Assembly: GCF_007747995.1 (NCBI RefSeq)
Contig: NZ_CP036276.1
Location: 1,293,001 to 1,357,000, forward strand
Source of the DNA: Symmachiella dynata
Lineage (GTDB): Bacteria; Planctomycetota; Planctomycetia; Planctomycetales; Planctomycetaceae
Direction: 5' to 3'
Length of the DNA stretch: 64,000 nt
How positions within the stretch are numbered: the first letter of the stretch is position 1; every line of letters starts with the position of its first letter. The notes under the pieces were generated by a model. The model saw only the letters and a program-made list of their open reading frames with translations. It searched no databases and was not told the origin of the DNA. Shown piece after piece: positions 20,470-29,660 of this stretch. A program made the translations under genes and the position numbers.

Positions 20470-21003
20470 ATGGTGATCACCTTTATTGGATATCGAGGTT
20501 GCGGGAAATCGACTGTGGCGGCTTTGTTGTCGGCGCGGCTCGGTTGGGCGTGCGTTGATGCCGATGATGCGATTGAAAGCCGCGCGGGATGCTCGATCAG
20601 CGAGATATTTGCAGAGCGGGGTGAGCCGGTCTTTCGGGAGTTGGAGCGGACGGTGATTGCGGAATTGCTCGGCAGGGAGCGGTTGGTGCTGGCGGCGGGG
20701 GGCGGGGCGATTTTGGCTAAAGCAACGCGTGCGGGGATGCGCAGCGCAGGTCCTGTCGTTTGGCTACAGGCGCCGGTTGAGGATTTGAGCCGACGGATTT
20801 CCGGTGATGGCAGCACGGCATTGCGGCGCCCGCAGTTAACCGATGCGGGGGTGACGGCTGAGATTGAGAGTGTATTGACCGCTCGTGAACCGTTGTATCG
20901 CGATGCGGCGACGATTGTGATTGATACGGCGGGCCGGACTGTTGAGGACGTGGCGGCGGCTGTTTACGATGCTCTGCCCGATGAAGTAACGAAGGATCAA
21001 TAA
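20470..21003 (+). CDS. aroK: Shikimate kinase
   Basis: A 177-residue P-loop kinase: Walker A GYRGCGKST, shikimate-binding DADDAIESRAGCSISEIF, FRELE, and the GGGA glycine triplet loop, then a lid region with RRPQL. It phosphorylates shikimate at O3, using the product of the fused dehydrogenase upstream. The stop lies 4 bases before the start of the prepilin peptidase gene, so those two are probably translationally coupled, although they share no pathway. Confidence 0.93.
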   Translation: MVITFIGYRGCGKSTVAALLSARLGWACVDADDAIESRAGCSISEIFAERGEPVFRELERTVIAELLGRERLVLAAGGGAILAKATRAGMRSAGPVVWLQAPVEDLSRRISGDGSTALRRPQLTDAGVTAEIESVLTAREPLYRDAATIVIDTAGRTVEDVAAAVYDALPDEVTKDQ

Positions 21004-21007
21004 CGTG

Positions 21008-22231
21008 ATGGACCACCTCATCGATCTTGCACCGCGCCTGGTCCTCGTGTTTACAGCGGGCGTACTGATTGGGCGGTTTCTCAATCTTTGTATTGTCCGC
21101 TTTCCGCGCGATGACAGTTTTGTTGGGCAATTGAAACTACTGTTCCGGCGTCCGCGAGCCTGCGATGGCTGTGGGCTACCACGCAGTTGGTGGCAGTGCT
21201 TGCCCTTGACCGGTCTGTTCTCAAAAACAGCACGCTGTGGAGGTTGCCGGCGACGGATTCCACGGCGATTCGCGGTTGTCGAGTTATTGACCGGCGGGTT
21301 GTTGGCGGTGCTGTATGCTTTCGAGGTCCAACCCGAGGTAGGATTGTCCGATGCGCAATTGCATGTGCGGTTTCTGTATCATGCGGTGATGTTTTGTGCC
21401 TTGATCGTGGCAACGTTTATTGATTTTGATTTGAAGATCATCCCCGATGGCTCGACGTTGCCGGCGATGGCGGTGGGGGTCCTGGGGGGGTGGTTGTTGC
21501 CTTATGTGTTTCTCACGGAAGTTTGGTATCAGCAACCGCATTTGTCGTTCTTTGAACAGTTGGCGCAAGGGGAGTGGTCGTGGTTGGCCGTTTTTCAAGG
21601 GCGGCCGGAGTGGATTGAACGTTGGCCGCATTTGCATGGCTTGGCGGTCAGTTTGGCGGGGTTGGTGGTGGGCGGCGGGATTGTGTGGTCGGTGCGTATT
21701 ATGGGTGAGCGGGTGTTGGGCCGGGAGGCGATTGGGTTTGGCGATGTGATTTTGTTGGCGATGATCGGTAGCTTTGTAGGGTGGCAGGCGGCTGCGATTG
21801 TGTTTTTTTTAGCGCCGTTGTTTGCTTTGATGACAGTGGTGCCGTCGTGGATCTTTTTACGCAATCGCGAAATTCCCTTCGGACCGTATTTGAGTCTGGC
21901 CGCTGTGGTGGTCGTGCTGTTTTGGCAGGAGATCTGGGCGGAAACGGACCAGATTTTTTCTTTGGGCGTCTTTTTGCCGGTGGTTGGTTTGGTGATGCTG
22001 TGCGCGTTGGCATCGCTGTTGGGGATGTGGCTGGGGATCAAACGCTTGTTCGGCTTTGAAGCTGAGGAAGAGTTCATTGAGGAATGGACTTCGGGGGACC
22101 AGTTGTCGTTTCTGGCGAACGAAGTGATTGACCCCGATCAGGGGCAGTGGAGTCGGGCGTCCTGGTTGGGTGGAGACACAGGGCGGGGGCGGTCGCATTA
22201 TCGGCGGTGGCGGGGGGGCGGGGGGTGGTAG
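21008..22231 (+). CDS. Prepilin peptidase (A24 family), GspO/PilD-like
   Basis: A 407-residue polytopic membrane protein. Two catalytic aspartates are visible, in ATFIDFDLKIIPD and in GFGDVILL (the GxGD motif). A cytoplasmic zinc-finger-like loop has two CxxC pairs (CDGCGLP and CGGCRRR), as in bifunctional PilD enzymes that also N-methylate the pilin. An extra insert of about 60 residues sits between the membrane parts, giving a longer protein than usual PilD. A GTG at 21005 and an ATG at 21008 compete for the start. The stop TAG is formed by the start of the spacer repeat (GGTAGTAGGCAG). Substrates would be type IV or type II pseudopilins, none of which are in the window. Confidence 0.9.
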   Translation: MDHLIDLAPRLVLVFTAGVLIGRFLNLCIVRFPRDDSFVGQLKLLFRRPRACDGCGLPRSWWQCLPLTGLFSKTARCGGCRRRIPRRFAVVELLTGGLLAVLYAFEVQPEVGLSDAQLHVRFLYHAVMFCALIVATFIDFDLKIIPDGSTLPAMAVGVLGGWLLPYVFLTEVWYQQPHLSFFEQLAQGEWSWLAVFQGRPEWIERWPHLHGLAVSLAGLVVGGGIVWSVRIMGERVLGREAIGFGDVILLAMIGSFVGWQAAAIVFFLAPLFALMTVVPSWIFLRNREIPFGPYLSLAAVVVVLFWQEIWAETDQIFSLGVFLPVVGLVMLCALASLLGMWLGIKRLFGFEAEEEFIEEWTSGDQLSFLANEVIDPDQGQWSRASWLGGDTGRGRSHYRRWRGGGGW

Positions 22232-22521
22232 TAGGCAGGGAGGAGTGGCCGGTGGCTAGTGGCCAGTGGCCAGAAAAAAGGGGGGGAGTCTTGTAGGTGG
22301 GACTTGGTTTGTGCTGCCTGATTTGATTGGGGGAGTGTGATTGAAATTGCGAGGAGACCTTCGGTCGGGGGAGTGCGGGGTCGGGAGACCCGCGCACAAC
22401 GAAGGAGGGGCGGGTGCGGGGTCGGGAGACCCGCGCATGACGTTGGACGCGCGCACAACGTTCTTCTTTTCCTCGAGCCTGTTGCCTCACGCCTCTTTTC
22501 CTACAGCCTACGGTCTATGGC
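22228..22521 (+). repeat. Mosaic heptamer/hairpin spacer repeat
   Basis: Left part: GTAGGCAG and RGTGGCY heptamers (to about 22280). Middle: two copies of a hairpin module, GGAGACC-TTC-GGTC followed by GTGCGGGGTC-ggga-GACCCGCGCAC. Right part: TCACGCC/TGTTGCC/ACAGCCT/CGGTCTA heptamers. It lies between two convergent genes here and is in the plus orientation. Confidence 0.85.
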
Positions 22522-22536
22522 CGACAGTCTGGCGTC

Positions 22537-23775
22537 TCACTGGTGTCGGGGGTCGAAGGCGTCTTGTAGGGCGTCGGAGACTATGTTGAAGGCGAGGACT
22601 AGGCCGAACATGAAGGCGGTGGCGGCGCCGATTTGCCAGAAGAAGCTGTTGATGACTTCCGAGCCGGACTGGCTGATCATGATGCCCCAACTTGGTCCGC
22701 GTTTGACGCCCAGTCCTAGAAAACTGAGGATGACTTCGGACTTGATCGCGCCGATGAAGAGCAGTGAAAAGTTGATCAGTAGCAGGTGAGCGGTGTTGGG
22801 GATGATGTGCCGCAGCATGATGTAGACCCGCCCGCAACCCATAGCTGTGGCTGCCTGGACGTATTCCAGCTCTTTGATCTTGAGCGTCTCGCCCCGTAAT
22901 ACGCGGCAGGGACCGATCCAAAAGGTGAGACCGAAGGCGACATAGACGGGAATCAGCGTGCCGTCCCAGGTGGTGCCGGTGAACATATAGGCCAGCAGCA
23001 CCAAGAGGACGAGGTTGGGGATCGAGGAAAAGGTGGTGTAGAGCCAGATCACCAGATGGTCGACCCAGCCGCCGAAAAATCCGGCAGCGACTCCCAGGAA
23101 GCCGCCAAATAAGACGGCAAACAGAGCGGTGACGATGCCGATTTGCATGGCGACTTTGATGGAGTAGATCGCTCGCAACATGATGGAGCGACCTTGGCGG
23201 TCGGTTCCCAAGAGCATTTCAAAGCTGCGCCAAACCCCTTTCCAGCCGGTGGGGGGTGGGTAGAGTTGATTGACGATTTGCTCTAACTCGGCCAGTTTTG
23301 ATAACTGCTCGGGGGCTTCGTTGAGGTTGGCGCTGGTGGCCAAGCTGTCGAAGGTCTTCCAGCCTTGGTCGACCAGGGTTTTTAGTTCCGGCTGGGGCAG
23401 GTCGGCGACTTTGAGGGTGCCGAAATCGATTTCAGCGAGGGCTGTTTGCGGATCGGGTTTTTTGAGTGCGCGGTCGACGATTTCTAGTAGTTGCTCGCAA
23501 TGTTGCAAGCGTTTTTCCGGCTCTGGCTTTAGGAAGAATCCGGGCATGTTTTTGGTGCCGACCCGGCCTTCGGTTTGCTCCAGGTTGATGAAACCGTAAT
23601 TTTTTGGCGGGGTGTAGTCTTTATCCTGCCAGCTGCGGAAATCGAAATACATTTCCGGAACCAGGATCACAATCGCGATCGCCAGATAAGCGGAAATGAC
23701 GAGTAGCGCCAGGATCGATGACCGGCTGCGGAAGAATTTTCGGGCGGCCCGGGATTCTTTCCAATTCAAAATCAT
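22537..23775 (-). CDS. Oligopeptide ABC transporter permease, OppC type
   Basis: A 412-residue inner-membrane permease, with one N-terminal membrane helix, a roughly 150-residue extracytoplasmic insert (residues about 40-190), then the BPD transport domain with the EAA loop at about 290-310 (KELEYVQAATAMGCGRVYIM), which docks to the ATPase. The long insert is larger than in E. coli OppC. Its ATG overlaps the stop of the upstream oppB-like gene by 4 bases, so the two are translationally coupled. It pairs with OppB to form the channel for peptide import. Confidence 0.92.
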   Translation of the reverse strand: MILNWKESRAARKFFRSRSSILALLVISAYLAIAIVILVPEMYFDFRSWQDKDYTPPKNYGFINLEQTEGRVGTKNMPGFFLKPEPEKRLQHCEQLLEIVDRALKKPDPQTALAEIDFGTLKVADLPQPELKTLVDQGWKTFDSLATSANLNEAPEQLSKLAELEQIVNQLYPPPTGWKGVWRSFEMLLGTDRQGRSIMLRAIYSIKVAMQIGIVTALFAVLFGGFLGVAAGFFGGWVDHLVIWLYTTFSSIPNLVLLVLLAYMFTGTTWDGTLIPVYVAFGLTFWIGPCRVLRGETLKIKELEYVQAATAMGCGRVYIMLRHIIPNTAHLLLINFSLLFIGAIKSEVILSFLGLGVKRGPSWGIMISQSGSEVINSFFWQIGAATAFMFGLVLAFNIVSDALQDAFDPRHQ

Positions 23776-24725
23776 GAGAGGCGAATCCTCGGATCAACCA
23801 GGGCGTAGAGCACATCGGTGAGAATGATGGTGATGATGAATAAAGCGGCGAAGACAGCGGTGAAGGCTTGGATTACCGGGAAGTCCTTGGCATTGACCGC
23901 CATGATCAGCGCCCGACCCATGCCGGGAATCCCGAAGTACATTTCGAGCACGATCGAGCCGGTGATTAAAAAGGGGAGGGTGATCATCACTTGGGTGACG
24001 ATGGGGATCATGGCGTTTTTGAGCATGTGCACGAACATGACTTTGCGTTTGGTGACCCCTTTGGCGCGGGCGGTTTTGATGTAATCGCGGCCGGTTTCTT
24101 CGACCATGACCGCGCGGTAGAAGCGGGTGTCGTAGCCCATGGCGACGATGACTGAAATCATCACGGGAAGCAGGCAGTAATGCGCCCAGTATTGGAGTCC
24201 CGGCTCGTAGCCTTGGATGGCGAAGAGTTCGTGTCCGGTTTCTTTGTAGATCAAATAGGCCCCGAAGTATTGTCCTAAAATGATGTAGACCAACACGCTG
24301 ATGCACATGCCCAACACGGCGAAAAAGACCAACGTTTTGTCGACGGTCCGCCCGCGGTAATAGGCCGAGATCATGCCGACGCAAATGGAGAGAATCGTGG
24401 TCAGGATCAGTGCCGGCACGGTGATGGAGAGGCTGGGGACGATTGAGCGGCGGATCATGCTGCCGACGGTGACGCCGGGGAAATCCCAGCTTTGTTCAGT
24501 GAAGTCGAATGTGACAAGCTTTTTCAGGAACGTGGCGTATTGTGTGATGAACGGTTTGTCTAAACCGAAAGCTTTTTTCGTGACGGCGATTTTTTCCGGC
24601 GTGGCATTTTTGCCCAGATGGATTGCCACCGGATCCTGGATGCGGAGGATGGCCATGACCATCAGGATGACACCCAGATAGACGGGGATGTAGTAGATCA
24701 AACGGCGAATGATGTAGGACCACAT
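23772..24725 (-). CDS. Oligopeptide ABC transporter permease, OppB type
   Basis: A 317-residue permease with six membrane segments, and the EAA loop VEETGRDYIKTARAKGVTKR before the last membrane segments. The N-terminus MWSYIIRRLIYYIPV is the usual OppB/DppB start. It forms the channel with the OppC-type protein encoded next. The gene lies 60 bases after the stop of the solute-binding protein gene, in one operon. Confidence 0.93.
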   Translation of the reverse strand: MWSYIIRRLIYYIPVYLGVILMVMAILRIQDPVAIHLGKNATPEKIAVTKKAFGLDKPFITQYATFLKKLVTFDFTEQSWDFPGVTVGSMIRRSIVPSLSITVPALILTTILSICVGMISAYYRGRTVDKTLVFFAVLGMCISVLVYIILGQYFGAYLIYKETGHELFAIQGYEPGLQYWAHYCLLPVMISVIVAMGYDTRFYRAVMVEETGRDYIKTARAKGVTKRKVMFVHMLKNAMIPIVTQVMITLPFLITGSIVLEMYFGIPGMGRALIMAVNAKDFPVIQAFTAVFAALFIITIILTDVLYALVDPRIRLS

Positions 24726-24785
24726 AGCTCGGTCACTTTAGTCTGGTTGCTGGAAGCGAATCAGTGGCTTCGAAGAGAAACCGTA

Positions 24786-26621
24786 TTAGTTCTCTGAGGG
24801 ATAGACGCCGCGCTGGGTGACGTCTAGGTATTTGGGCCAGTTGTAGAAGTCTTCGGTGACTTTGAAATTTTTCAGCCAGGGATTGATCAGGTAGAACCGT
24901 GTGCGGCCCATGGAACCGGTGTAGGGGGTGTCTTCGATGACCATGTCCCGCATTTTGATATAGAGCTCCGTCCGTTCGGGAGAGGGGGGCATGCTGCGGA
25001 TCTGTTCGTAGAGGCGGTCGTATTCCGGCCGGCTGTAATTGAAGCTGTTGGAACCGGGGGCGGCGTTGGGACTGTAAAACAGGGCGAGGTTATTTTCCGC
25101 ATCGGGGTAGTCGGAACCCCAGGCGAAGCCGAAGAAGGGGGCCTTCTTGTTGTGGACTTTTTCGATCAGGGTGGAGAACTCGACGATCTGAGCGTTGATT
25201 TCCACATTGATTTTTCCGAGTTGACGTTTCAGTAATTCGGTCTGTTCGACGTTGTTTCTACCGCTACTGGTATAGAATTCGATTCTGGGTAAGCCTTTGC
25301 CTTCTGGATATCCCGCTTCGGCGAGCAGTTGCCGGGCGCGTTCTAAGTTGGGACCGCGATAGCTGACGTCGGCTTTGCCGTCGGGGGGGAAACCTTCGAG
25401 GCCGGGGGGGATGGGGCCGTCGTAGACGGTGTTGATGCCGCTGTAAAAGGCTTCGTTGAATTCGTCCAGATCGATTGCCAGCGAAATTGCCTGGCGGAGT
25501 TTTTTTTGTTTCTCGCCGTAGCCTCCCAGCAATTCGTCTTCCATGTTGAAACCGCGGAAGATGAAGTCGAGCAATTCCACGTTCTGTGTGGTGATGCCTT
25601 CGCGGACTAATTTGGGCCGCAATTGTTTCGTACGCTTGAGAAATGCTTCGTCAAAGTATTCATCGGGGACTTGTGTGTAGTCGATTTTTCCGGTGCGAAA
25701 CGATAGCCACATCGGTTGGTCTTGGACAAAAAATTGGAACTCCAGACGGTCGACGAGCGGCAAGCGTTTGCCGGCGTCTTTGGTCCAGCCAGCGGCGACG
25801 TCGCTCGGCATATGTTCGGTGGGGTAATAGCAGGGGTGGTAGCTGGGGTTTTTGTAAAAGACCATCCGCTGTCCGGGACGCCAGTCCTCTTCGGCGAGGG
25901 TAAACGGCCCCGTTCCAACGGGATGCCGACCGAAGCGATCGCCGTACTTTTCGACCGCTTCGCGGGGGACGATCGCGGTTTGGAACATGGCGAGCACCCA
26001 CATGAATCGCTGGACGGGCTGTTTGAGTATCACGCGGAATTCGTGGTCGTTGATCTTCTGCATGCCTGCGACGGGTGCGTCGTAATCGAAGGAGCCTGTT
26101 TGGGCTTCGACGGCTGCGTTTTGTTGTTCGCGGTATTCGTCGAAGCCTTTGATGGTGTCTTTGAGCAGCCACCAACTCTTGGGGTTGTTGCCATTGTCGG
26201 CCATCCGCTTCCAAGAGTAGAAGACATCGTCGGTGACCAGTTCGCGGCCTTTGCCATCGGGGAAACAGGGGTCGTCGTGGAAGAGGACGCCCGGTTTGAG
26301 TTTGAAGTGGTAGGTGAGTCGGTCCTCAGAAATTGTGGGCATCTCGCTGAGCAGCAGCGGTTCTAATTCTGGAGGACGGATGAGGTACTTGTATTGCACC
26401 AACGTTTCGTAGACTTGGCAGGTGGCTTTGTTGTCGTAGACCGTTGAGCCTTGGACCGGGTCGAGCGATTTGGGGTCGTCGGCGCGTAACGGTAAACGTA
26501 AGACCTTGCCCTCTTCATCGATACGCGAGCAAGAGGAGCAAGCGAGGAGGGCCAACACTGCGGCGATGTGCAGCGTGCGAGCTAACCACTTTACGCTGGG
26601 GGTGTGTTGGGTTTTATTCAT
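24786..26621 (-). CDS. Extracellular solute-binding protein family 5 (OppA-like) lipoprotein
   Basis: A 611-residue lipoprotein (signal ending in the lipobox SSCS near residue 32) with the SBP_bac_5 fold: LPLRADDPKSLDPVQGSTVYD at the N-terminus, then YHFKLKPGVLFHDDP, and the conserved AISLAIDLDEFNEAFYSG in the middle. It captures peptides or similar compounds outside the membrane and delivers them to the OppB/OppC pair encoded downstream. No OppD or OppF ATPase gene follows, so ATPases must be encoded elsewhere. The upstream 225 bases hold only a hairpin-rich repeat and the promoter. Confidence 0.93.
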   Translation of the reverse strand: MNKTQHTPSVKWLARTLHIAAVLALLACSSCSRIDEEGKVLRLPLRADDPKSLDPVQGSTVYDNKATCQVYETLVQYKYLIRPPELEPLLLSEMPTISEDRLTYHFKLKPGVLFHDDPCFPDGKGRELVTDDVFYSWKRMADNGNNPKSWWLLKDTIKGFDEYREQQNAAVEAQTGSFDYDAPVAGMQKINDHEFRVILKQPVQRFMWVLAMFQTAIVPREAVEKYGDRFGRHPVGTGPFTLAEEDWRPGQRMVFYKNPSYHPCYYPTEHMPSDVAAGWTKDAGKRLPLVDRLEFQFFVQDQPMWLSFRTGKIDYTQVPDEYFDEAFLKRTKQLRPKLVREGITTQNVELLDFIFRGFNMEDELLGGYGEKQKKLRQAISLAIDLDEFNEAFYSGINTVYDGPIPPGLEGFPPDGKADVSYRGPNLERARQLLAEAGYPEGKGLPRIEFYTSSGRNNVEQTELLKRQLGKINVEINAQIVEFSTLIEKVHNKKAPFFGFAWGSDYPDAENNLALFYSPNAAPGSNSFNYSRPEYDRLYEQIRSMPPSPERTELYIKMRDMVIEDTPYTGSMGRTRFYLINPWLKNFKVTEDFYNWPKYLDVTQRGVYPSEN

Positions 26622-26679
26622 ACGTTGGCGAGTGATTTGTGTGAATAGACGCGATGTTGGTTTGTGTCAGGTGGTTGTT

Positions 26680-26800
26680 TGCCGGCACTGCTGGGCGAGC
26701 CAGCAGTGGCACCCGGTGGTTTTACGGCACTGGCGGACAAGCCGCCAGTGGCACCCGGAAAAACTGACCTGTACTGGGGGGCAAGCTGCCAGTGGTACCC
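26680..26800. repeat. Palindromic GCCAGTGGCACCCG repeats
   Basis: Three hairpin-forming units in tandem, each ending in AGTGGCACCCG or AGTGGTACCCG, with inner arms CTGCTGG/CCAGCAG, CTGGCGG/CCGCCAG and ACTGGGGGG-type. The same terminal motif recurs at 5550-5575 and 45900-45982. It lies in the leader of the OppA-like gene, within the space to the TolB-like gene. Confidence 0.7.
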
Positions 26801-26847
26801 GATTGGTGAATTATTGAATGCGCATCATAGAGGATGTTGCGGAATTG

Positions 26848-27930
26848 TCACGGTGATTTGGGGGGATCGTTGTTGCGTTTCCAGTCGGCGATCCAGAGTT
26901 GGCTGGTGCCTTTGGGGCCGCGGGTGGAGGTCCACATCAGTTTGCTTCCGTCGGGACTGAAGACGGGCAGTACATCGGCGGCGGGGCTGTCGGTGATTTG
27001 CGTGACAGTGCCGGCGGTTGGTTTGCCGTCTTTGAAATCGAGGTCCATGACGTGGAGTTGGAATTTGGCGGACGTTGGTCCGCGGGAATAATCGGCGCCG
27101 GACCAGACGAAGTATTTGCCACTGGGGTGGAAATAGGGGCACCAATTGACCTCTTTGAGGTTGTGGGTCAGTTGGACTTCGTGCTTGCCATCGACGGAGA
27201 TCATGAAGATTTGCAGCATGTGTTCTTCGTCACGGTCGCTGCGGAAGATGATCCATTGATCGTCGGGCGAGAAGAAGGGGCCGCCGTCGTAGCCGTCGAC
27301 GTTGGTGATTTGGCGGACGTTGCTGCCGTCGGCGTCCATGATGAAAATATCAGGATCGCCATCGCGGGTGGAGGTGAAGACGATTTGTTTGCCGTCGGAG
27401 GAATAACTGCCTTCGGCATCGTAACCGGGGGCGTCGGTCAGTTGTTTGAGGTTGGTGCCGTCGAGGTCACAGGTATAGATGTCCATGAAATCATCGAAAT
27501 CCCACTGGTAACGGCGGCGGCCGGTGATGGCACGGGCGTCGCGTTCGATGGTGGGGAGATTGGGGTTGGTGTGAGCGGAGGCGAAGAGGAGCGATTTGCC
27601 GTCGGGGTTGAAGTAGCTACAGGTGGTCCGTCCGCGGCCGGTGCTGATACGGCGGGGGTCGTTTTTGTCGAGGTCTTGGAGATAGATTTGGTAGAAGGGA
27701 TAGCCGACGGGGTAGGCTTGGTAGATGATCTGTTTGCCGTCGGGAGAGAAGTAACCTTCGCCGGCGCGGGGCAAGCCGGAGGTGACTTGGCGGAGGTTGG
27801 CGAGGTGTTCCGATTCGAGCGGGGAGAGCGCGGGGGTTGACGGCTCGTCGGGCTTGGGGGCATCCTCGGCCAGTGCAGGGGAACTGAAGGTGAATGACAG
27901 TAGTATTGCGGATAGCGTGAGGCGTTGCAT
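26848..27930 (-). CDS. Exported TolB-like PD40 beta-propeller protein
   Basis: A 360-residue protein with a signal peptide (MQRLTLSAILLSFTFSSPALA) and six or so WD40-like PD40 units (GYFSPDGKQIIYQ, SYFNPDGKSLLFAS, GSYSSDGKQIVFTS, FFSPDDQWIIFRSD, PYFHPSGKYFVWSG, PVFSPDGSKLMWTS). Each ends a strand set as in TolB. ATG 27930 is preceded by GGAGAG at 5-base spacing, and the signal peptide begins there; an upstream extension to 28005 is not needed. It likely forms a binding propeller in the periplasm. Unlike TolB, it has no N-terminal TolA-binding domain. Confidence 0.85.
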   Translation of the reverse strand: MQRLTLSAILLSFTFSSPALAEDAPKPDEPSTPALSPLESEHLANLRQVTSGLPRAGEGYFSPDGKQIIYQAYPVGYPFYQIYLQDLDKNDPRRISTGRGRTTCSYFNPDGKSLLFASAHTNPNLPTIERDARAITGRRRYQWDFDDFMDIYTCDLDGTNLKQLTDAPGYDAEGSYSSDGKQIVFTSTRDGDPDIFIMDADGSNVRQITNVDGYDGGPFFSPDDQWIIFRSDRDEEHMLQIFMISVDGKHEVQLTHNLKEVNWCPYFHPSGKYFVWSGADYSRGPTSAKFQLHVMDLDFKDGKPTAGTVTQITDSPAADVLPVFSPDGSKLMWTSTRGPKGTSQLWIADWKRNNDPPKSP

Positions 27931-28068
27931 GGTGTCTCTCCTTGGAACGAGCAGCACGTTTTGGTTGAATTCGTTTGACGTTTTTCGACGCCCATGAGTA
28001 TACATGGGAGGCTGTCGAGTTGTCTCCCCATCGGGAGGCTGTGGCCGATTGATGGGAGGGAGGAAAAG

Positions 28069-28602
28069 ATGGCGAGCCGATATTTGTTTGCTGATTATTC
28101 GTCGGATTGGCCACGTTTGTTTGAAGAGGAGGTGGCGCGGTGGCGGGAGATGTTGGGTGAGCTATTGGTGAAGGTACATCACGTGGGAAGCACGTCGGTG
28201 CCGGGGTTGGCGGCGAAACCGGTGATTGATTTGCTACCGGAGGTGAGTGATATTGCGCAGGTTGAGGCACGCACCGAAAAAATTGTAGAAGCAGGGTACC
28301 GCGCTTGGGGGGAATATGGATTGCCGGGGCGGCAGTTTTTTACGAAGGATGCGGGGGAGTTTCGCTCGCATAATATTCACGTCTACGAGACGGGGAACGT
28401 TGAGATCGTGCGGCACGTGGCGTTTTGCGCGTATTTGCGCAGCCATGATGATGAACGGCGAGATTACGAAGCGCTGAAGCGTGCTGCGTATGCCGCGCAT
28501 CCGGCGGACATCAAGGGTTATTGCGCATTCAAAGATGCGTGGATCAAACGGGTGGAGCCGTTGGCGGTGGCGTGGTTTGAGCGGCAACCGTGGGCTGTTT
28601 GA
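28069..28602 (+). CDS. GrpB family (UPF0157) nucleotidyltransferase-fold protein
   Basis: A 177-residue GrpB-family protein. VHHVGSTSVPGLAAKPVIDLL is the diagnostic nucleotidyltransferase-like motif, and HNIHVYETGN and the C-terminal YEALKRAAYAAH are also typical. The family folds like a polymerase-beta nucleotidyltransferase; its role is unknown, though a dephospho-CoA kinase-fused form exists. ATG 28069 is preceded by GGGAGGGAGGAAAAG, a strong ribosome binding site; the earlier ATG in frame at 27994 is not. Confidence 0.9.
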   Translation: MASRYLFADYSSDWPRLFEEEVARWREMLGELLVKVHHVGSTSVPGLAAKPVIDLLPEVSDIAQVEARTEKIVEAGYRAWGEYGLPGRQFFTKDAGEFRSHNIHVYETGNVEIVRHVAFCAYLRSHDDERRDYEALKRAAYAAHPADIKGYCAFKDAWIKRVEPLAVAWFERQPWAV

Positions 28603-28650
28603 TGGGTGCGGCCTTTGCTGTCGTGTCGTTTTTCTTGCCGGGTGGTTTTG

Positions 28651-29475
28651 TTACGGGGCAGGGTTGGGTTCCTGGATCAGGAATTGGATTTCTGTGAGGT
28701 AGTTTTTGGGATTGCCGCGGAAGATCATGCCGGGGCCTTTGAGGTAGACTTCGCGGGTCGGGGTTTGTATTTCGTAGCCTTGGTCGGCGCAATGTTTGAG
28801 TACCCGTTCGTAGGAGCGGCCGAGTTGTTGGTAGGGTCCGCGATGGACGAGCGTGACGCAGCGGCCGCCGGGGAGTTCGCGAACAGAGATACCGTCGACG
28901 GGAACGTGTTTGCGGAGCGGCATACAAGGTTCGAGGTCGGCGTCCTTTTCGCGATATTCGTTGTCATAGTAGAGGCAGAGTGGTTTGCCGGAAATATGAC
29001 GTCCTAGTTTGCGGCCGATTTGGGAGAATCCGGTACCGATTTCGTCGTAGCGGCACTGCATGCGGATCCCAGCGACGAGTTGTGGCGGGAGCGTTTTCTC
29101 TTCGATTTCAAATTGCTTTTGAGACATCGTACGACGGGCCTCCTGTTCGTTGTGGACAATGCGGTCGATGGTGGCGACGATATCGCGATCGCGTTCGATA
29201 CGGTCTTGTAGCGACTGTTTACGTTGCTTAAGAAAATGCAGGATATCCGAGTCGTCGTCGTGCTGGGCGAGGATTTCAGCGATTTCGTCGAGTGAAAATT
29301 CGAGTGCGCGGAGCGCTGTGATGACGCGAGCGGTTTGGATATTGCGGTCGTCGTAATAACGATATCCCGTGCCAGCTTCGACGCGTGCCGGAATGAGCAG
29401 GTTCTTTTCGTGATAGAACCGTAAAGTTTTAACCGGTAGAGCAGTGATTTTGGAAAATTGGCCGATGGTGAACAT
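28651..29475 (-). CDS. MerR-family regulator with GyrI-like effector domain
   Basis: A 274-residue regulator. Residues 1-70 are the MerR winged helix (MFTIGQFSKITALPVKTLRFYHEKNLL, with GYRYYDDRN), followed by the coiled dimerisation helix, then a GyrI-like/BmrR-type ligand domain (residues about 120-274). This is the BmrR layout, in which a lipophilic compound binds the C-terminal domain. The ATG at 29475 is the family start; a longer frame to 29712 lies in repeat DNA. A classic MerR promoter precedes it (29513-29543), so it probably regulates its own gene. No efflux gene lies beside it. Confidence 0.9.
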   Translation of the reverse strand: MFTIGQFSKITALPVKTLRFYHEKNLLIPARVEAGTGYRYYDDRNIQTARVITALRALEFSLDEIAEILAQHDDDSDILHFLKQRKQSLQDRIERDRDIVATIDRIVHNEQEARRTMSQKQFEIEEKTLPPQLVAGIRMQCRYDEIGTGFSQIGRKLGRHISGKPLCLYYDNEYREKDADLEPCMPLRKHVPVDGISVRELPGGRCVTLVHRGPYQQLGRSYERVLKHCADQGYEIQTPTREVYLKGPGMIFRGNPKNYLTEIQFLIQEPNPAP

Positions 29476-29512
29476 GCTGGGAATCCGTGGAAATGTGACT
29501 TGTGAGGTCCAC

Positions 29513-29543
29513 AGTTTACAGCCTCCAGTAACTGGAGGGTCAA
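29513..29543 (-). promoter_or_regulatory. MerR-type promoter with 19-bp spacer and operator
   Basis: On the minus strand, -35 TTGACC (29543-29538) and -10 TAAACT (29518-29513) are 19 bases apart, and the spacer holds the perfect palindrome CCTCCAGT-T-ACTGGAGG. A 19-bp spacer with a centred dyad is the hallmark of MerR-activated promoters, where regulator-induced distortion realigns the boxes. It lies 38 bases before the regulator start. Confidence 0.88.
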
Positions 29544-29660
29544 GCGGGAAACTGAGGAATACCGGTGACTGTTTGTTATGAATTGGCAATTTCTGTATTG
29601 CTGAGGGGCGGAGGGAGGTCGCATGACCGGTGGGAACGGTTTTGGTAGGATCGGTGTGAC

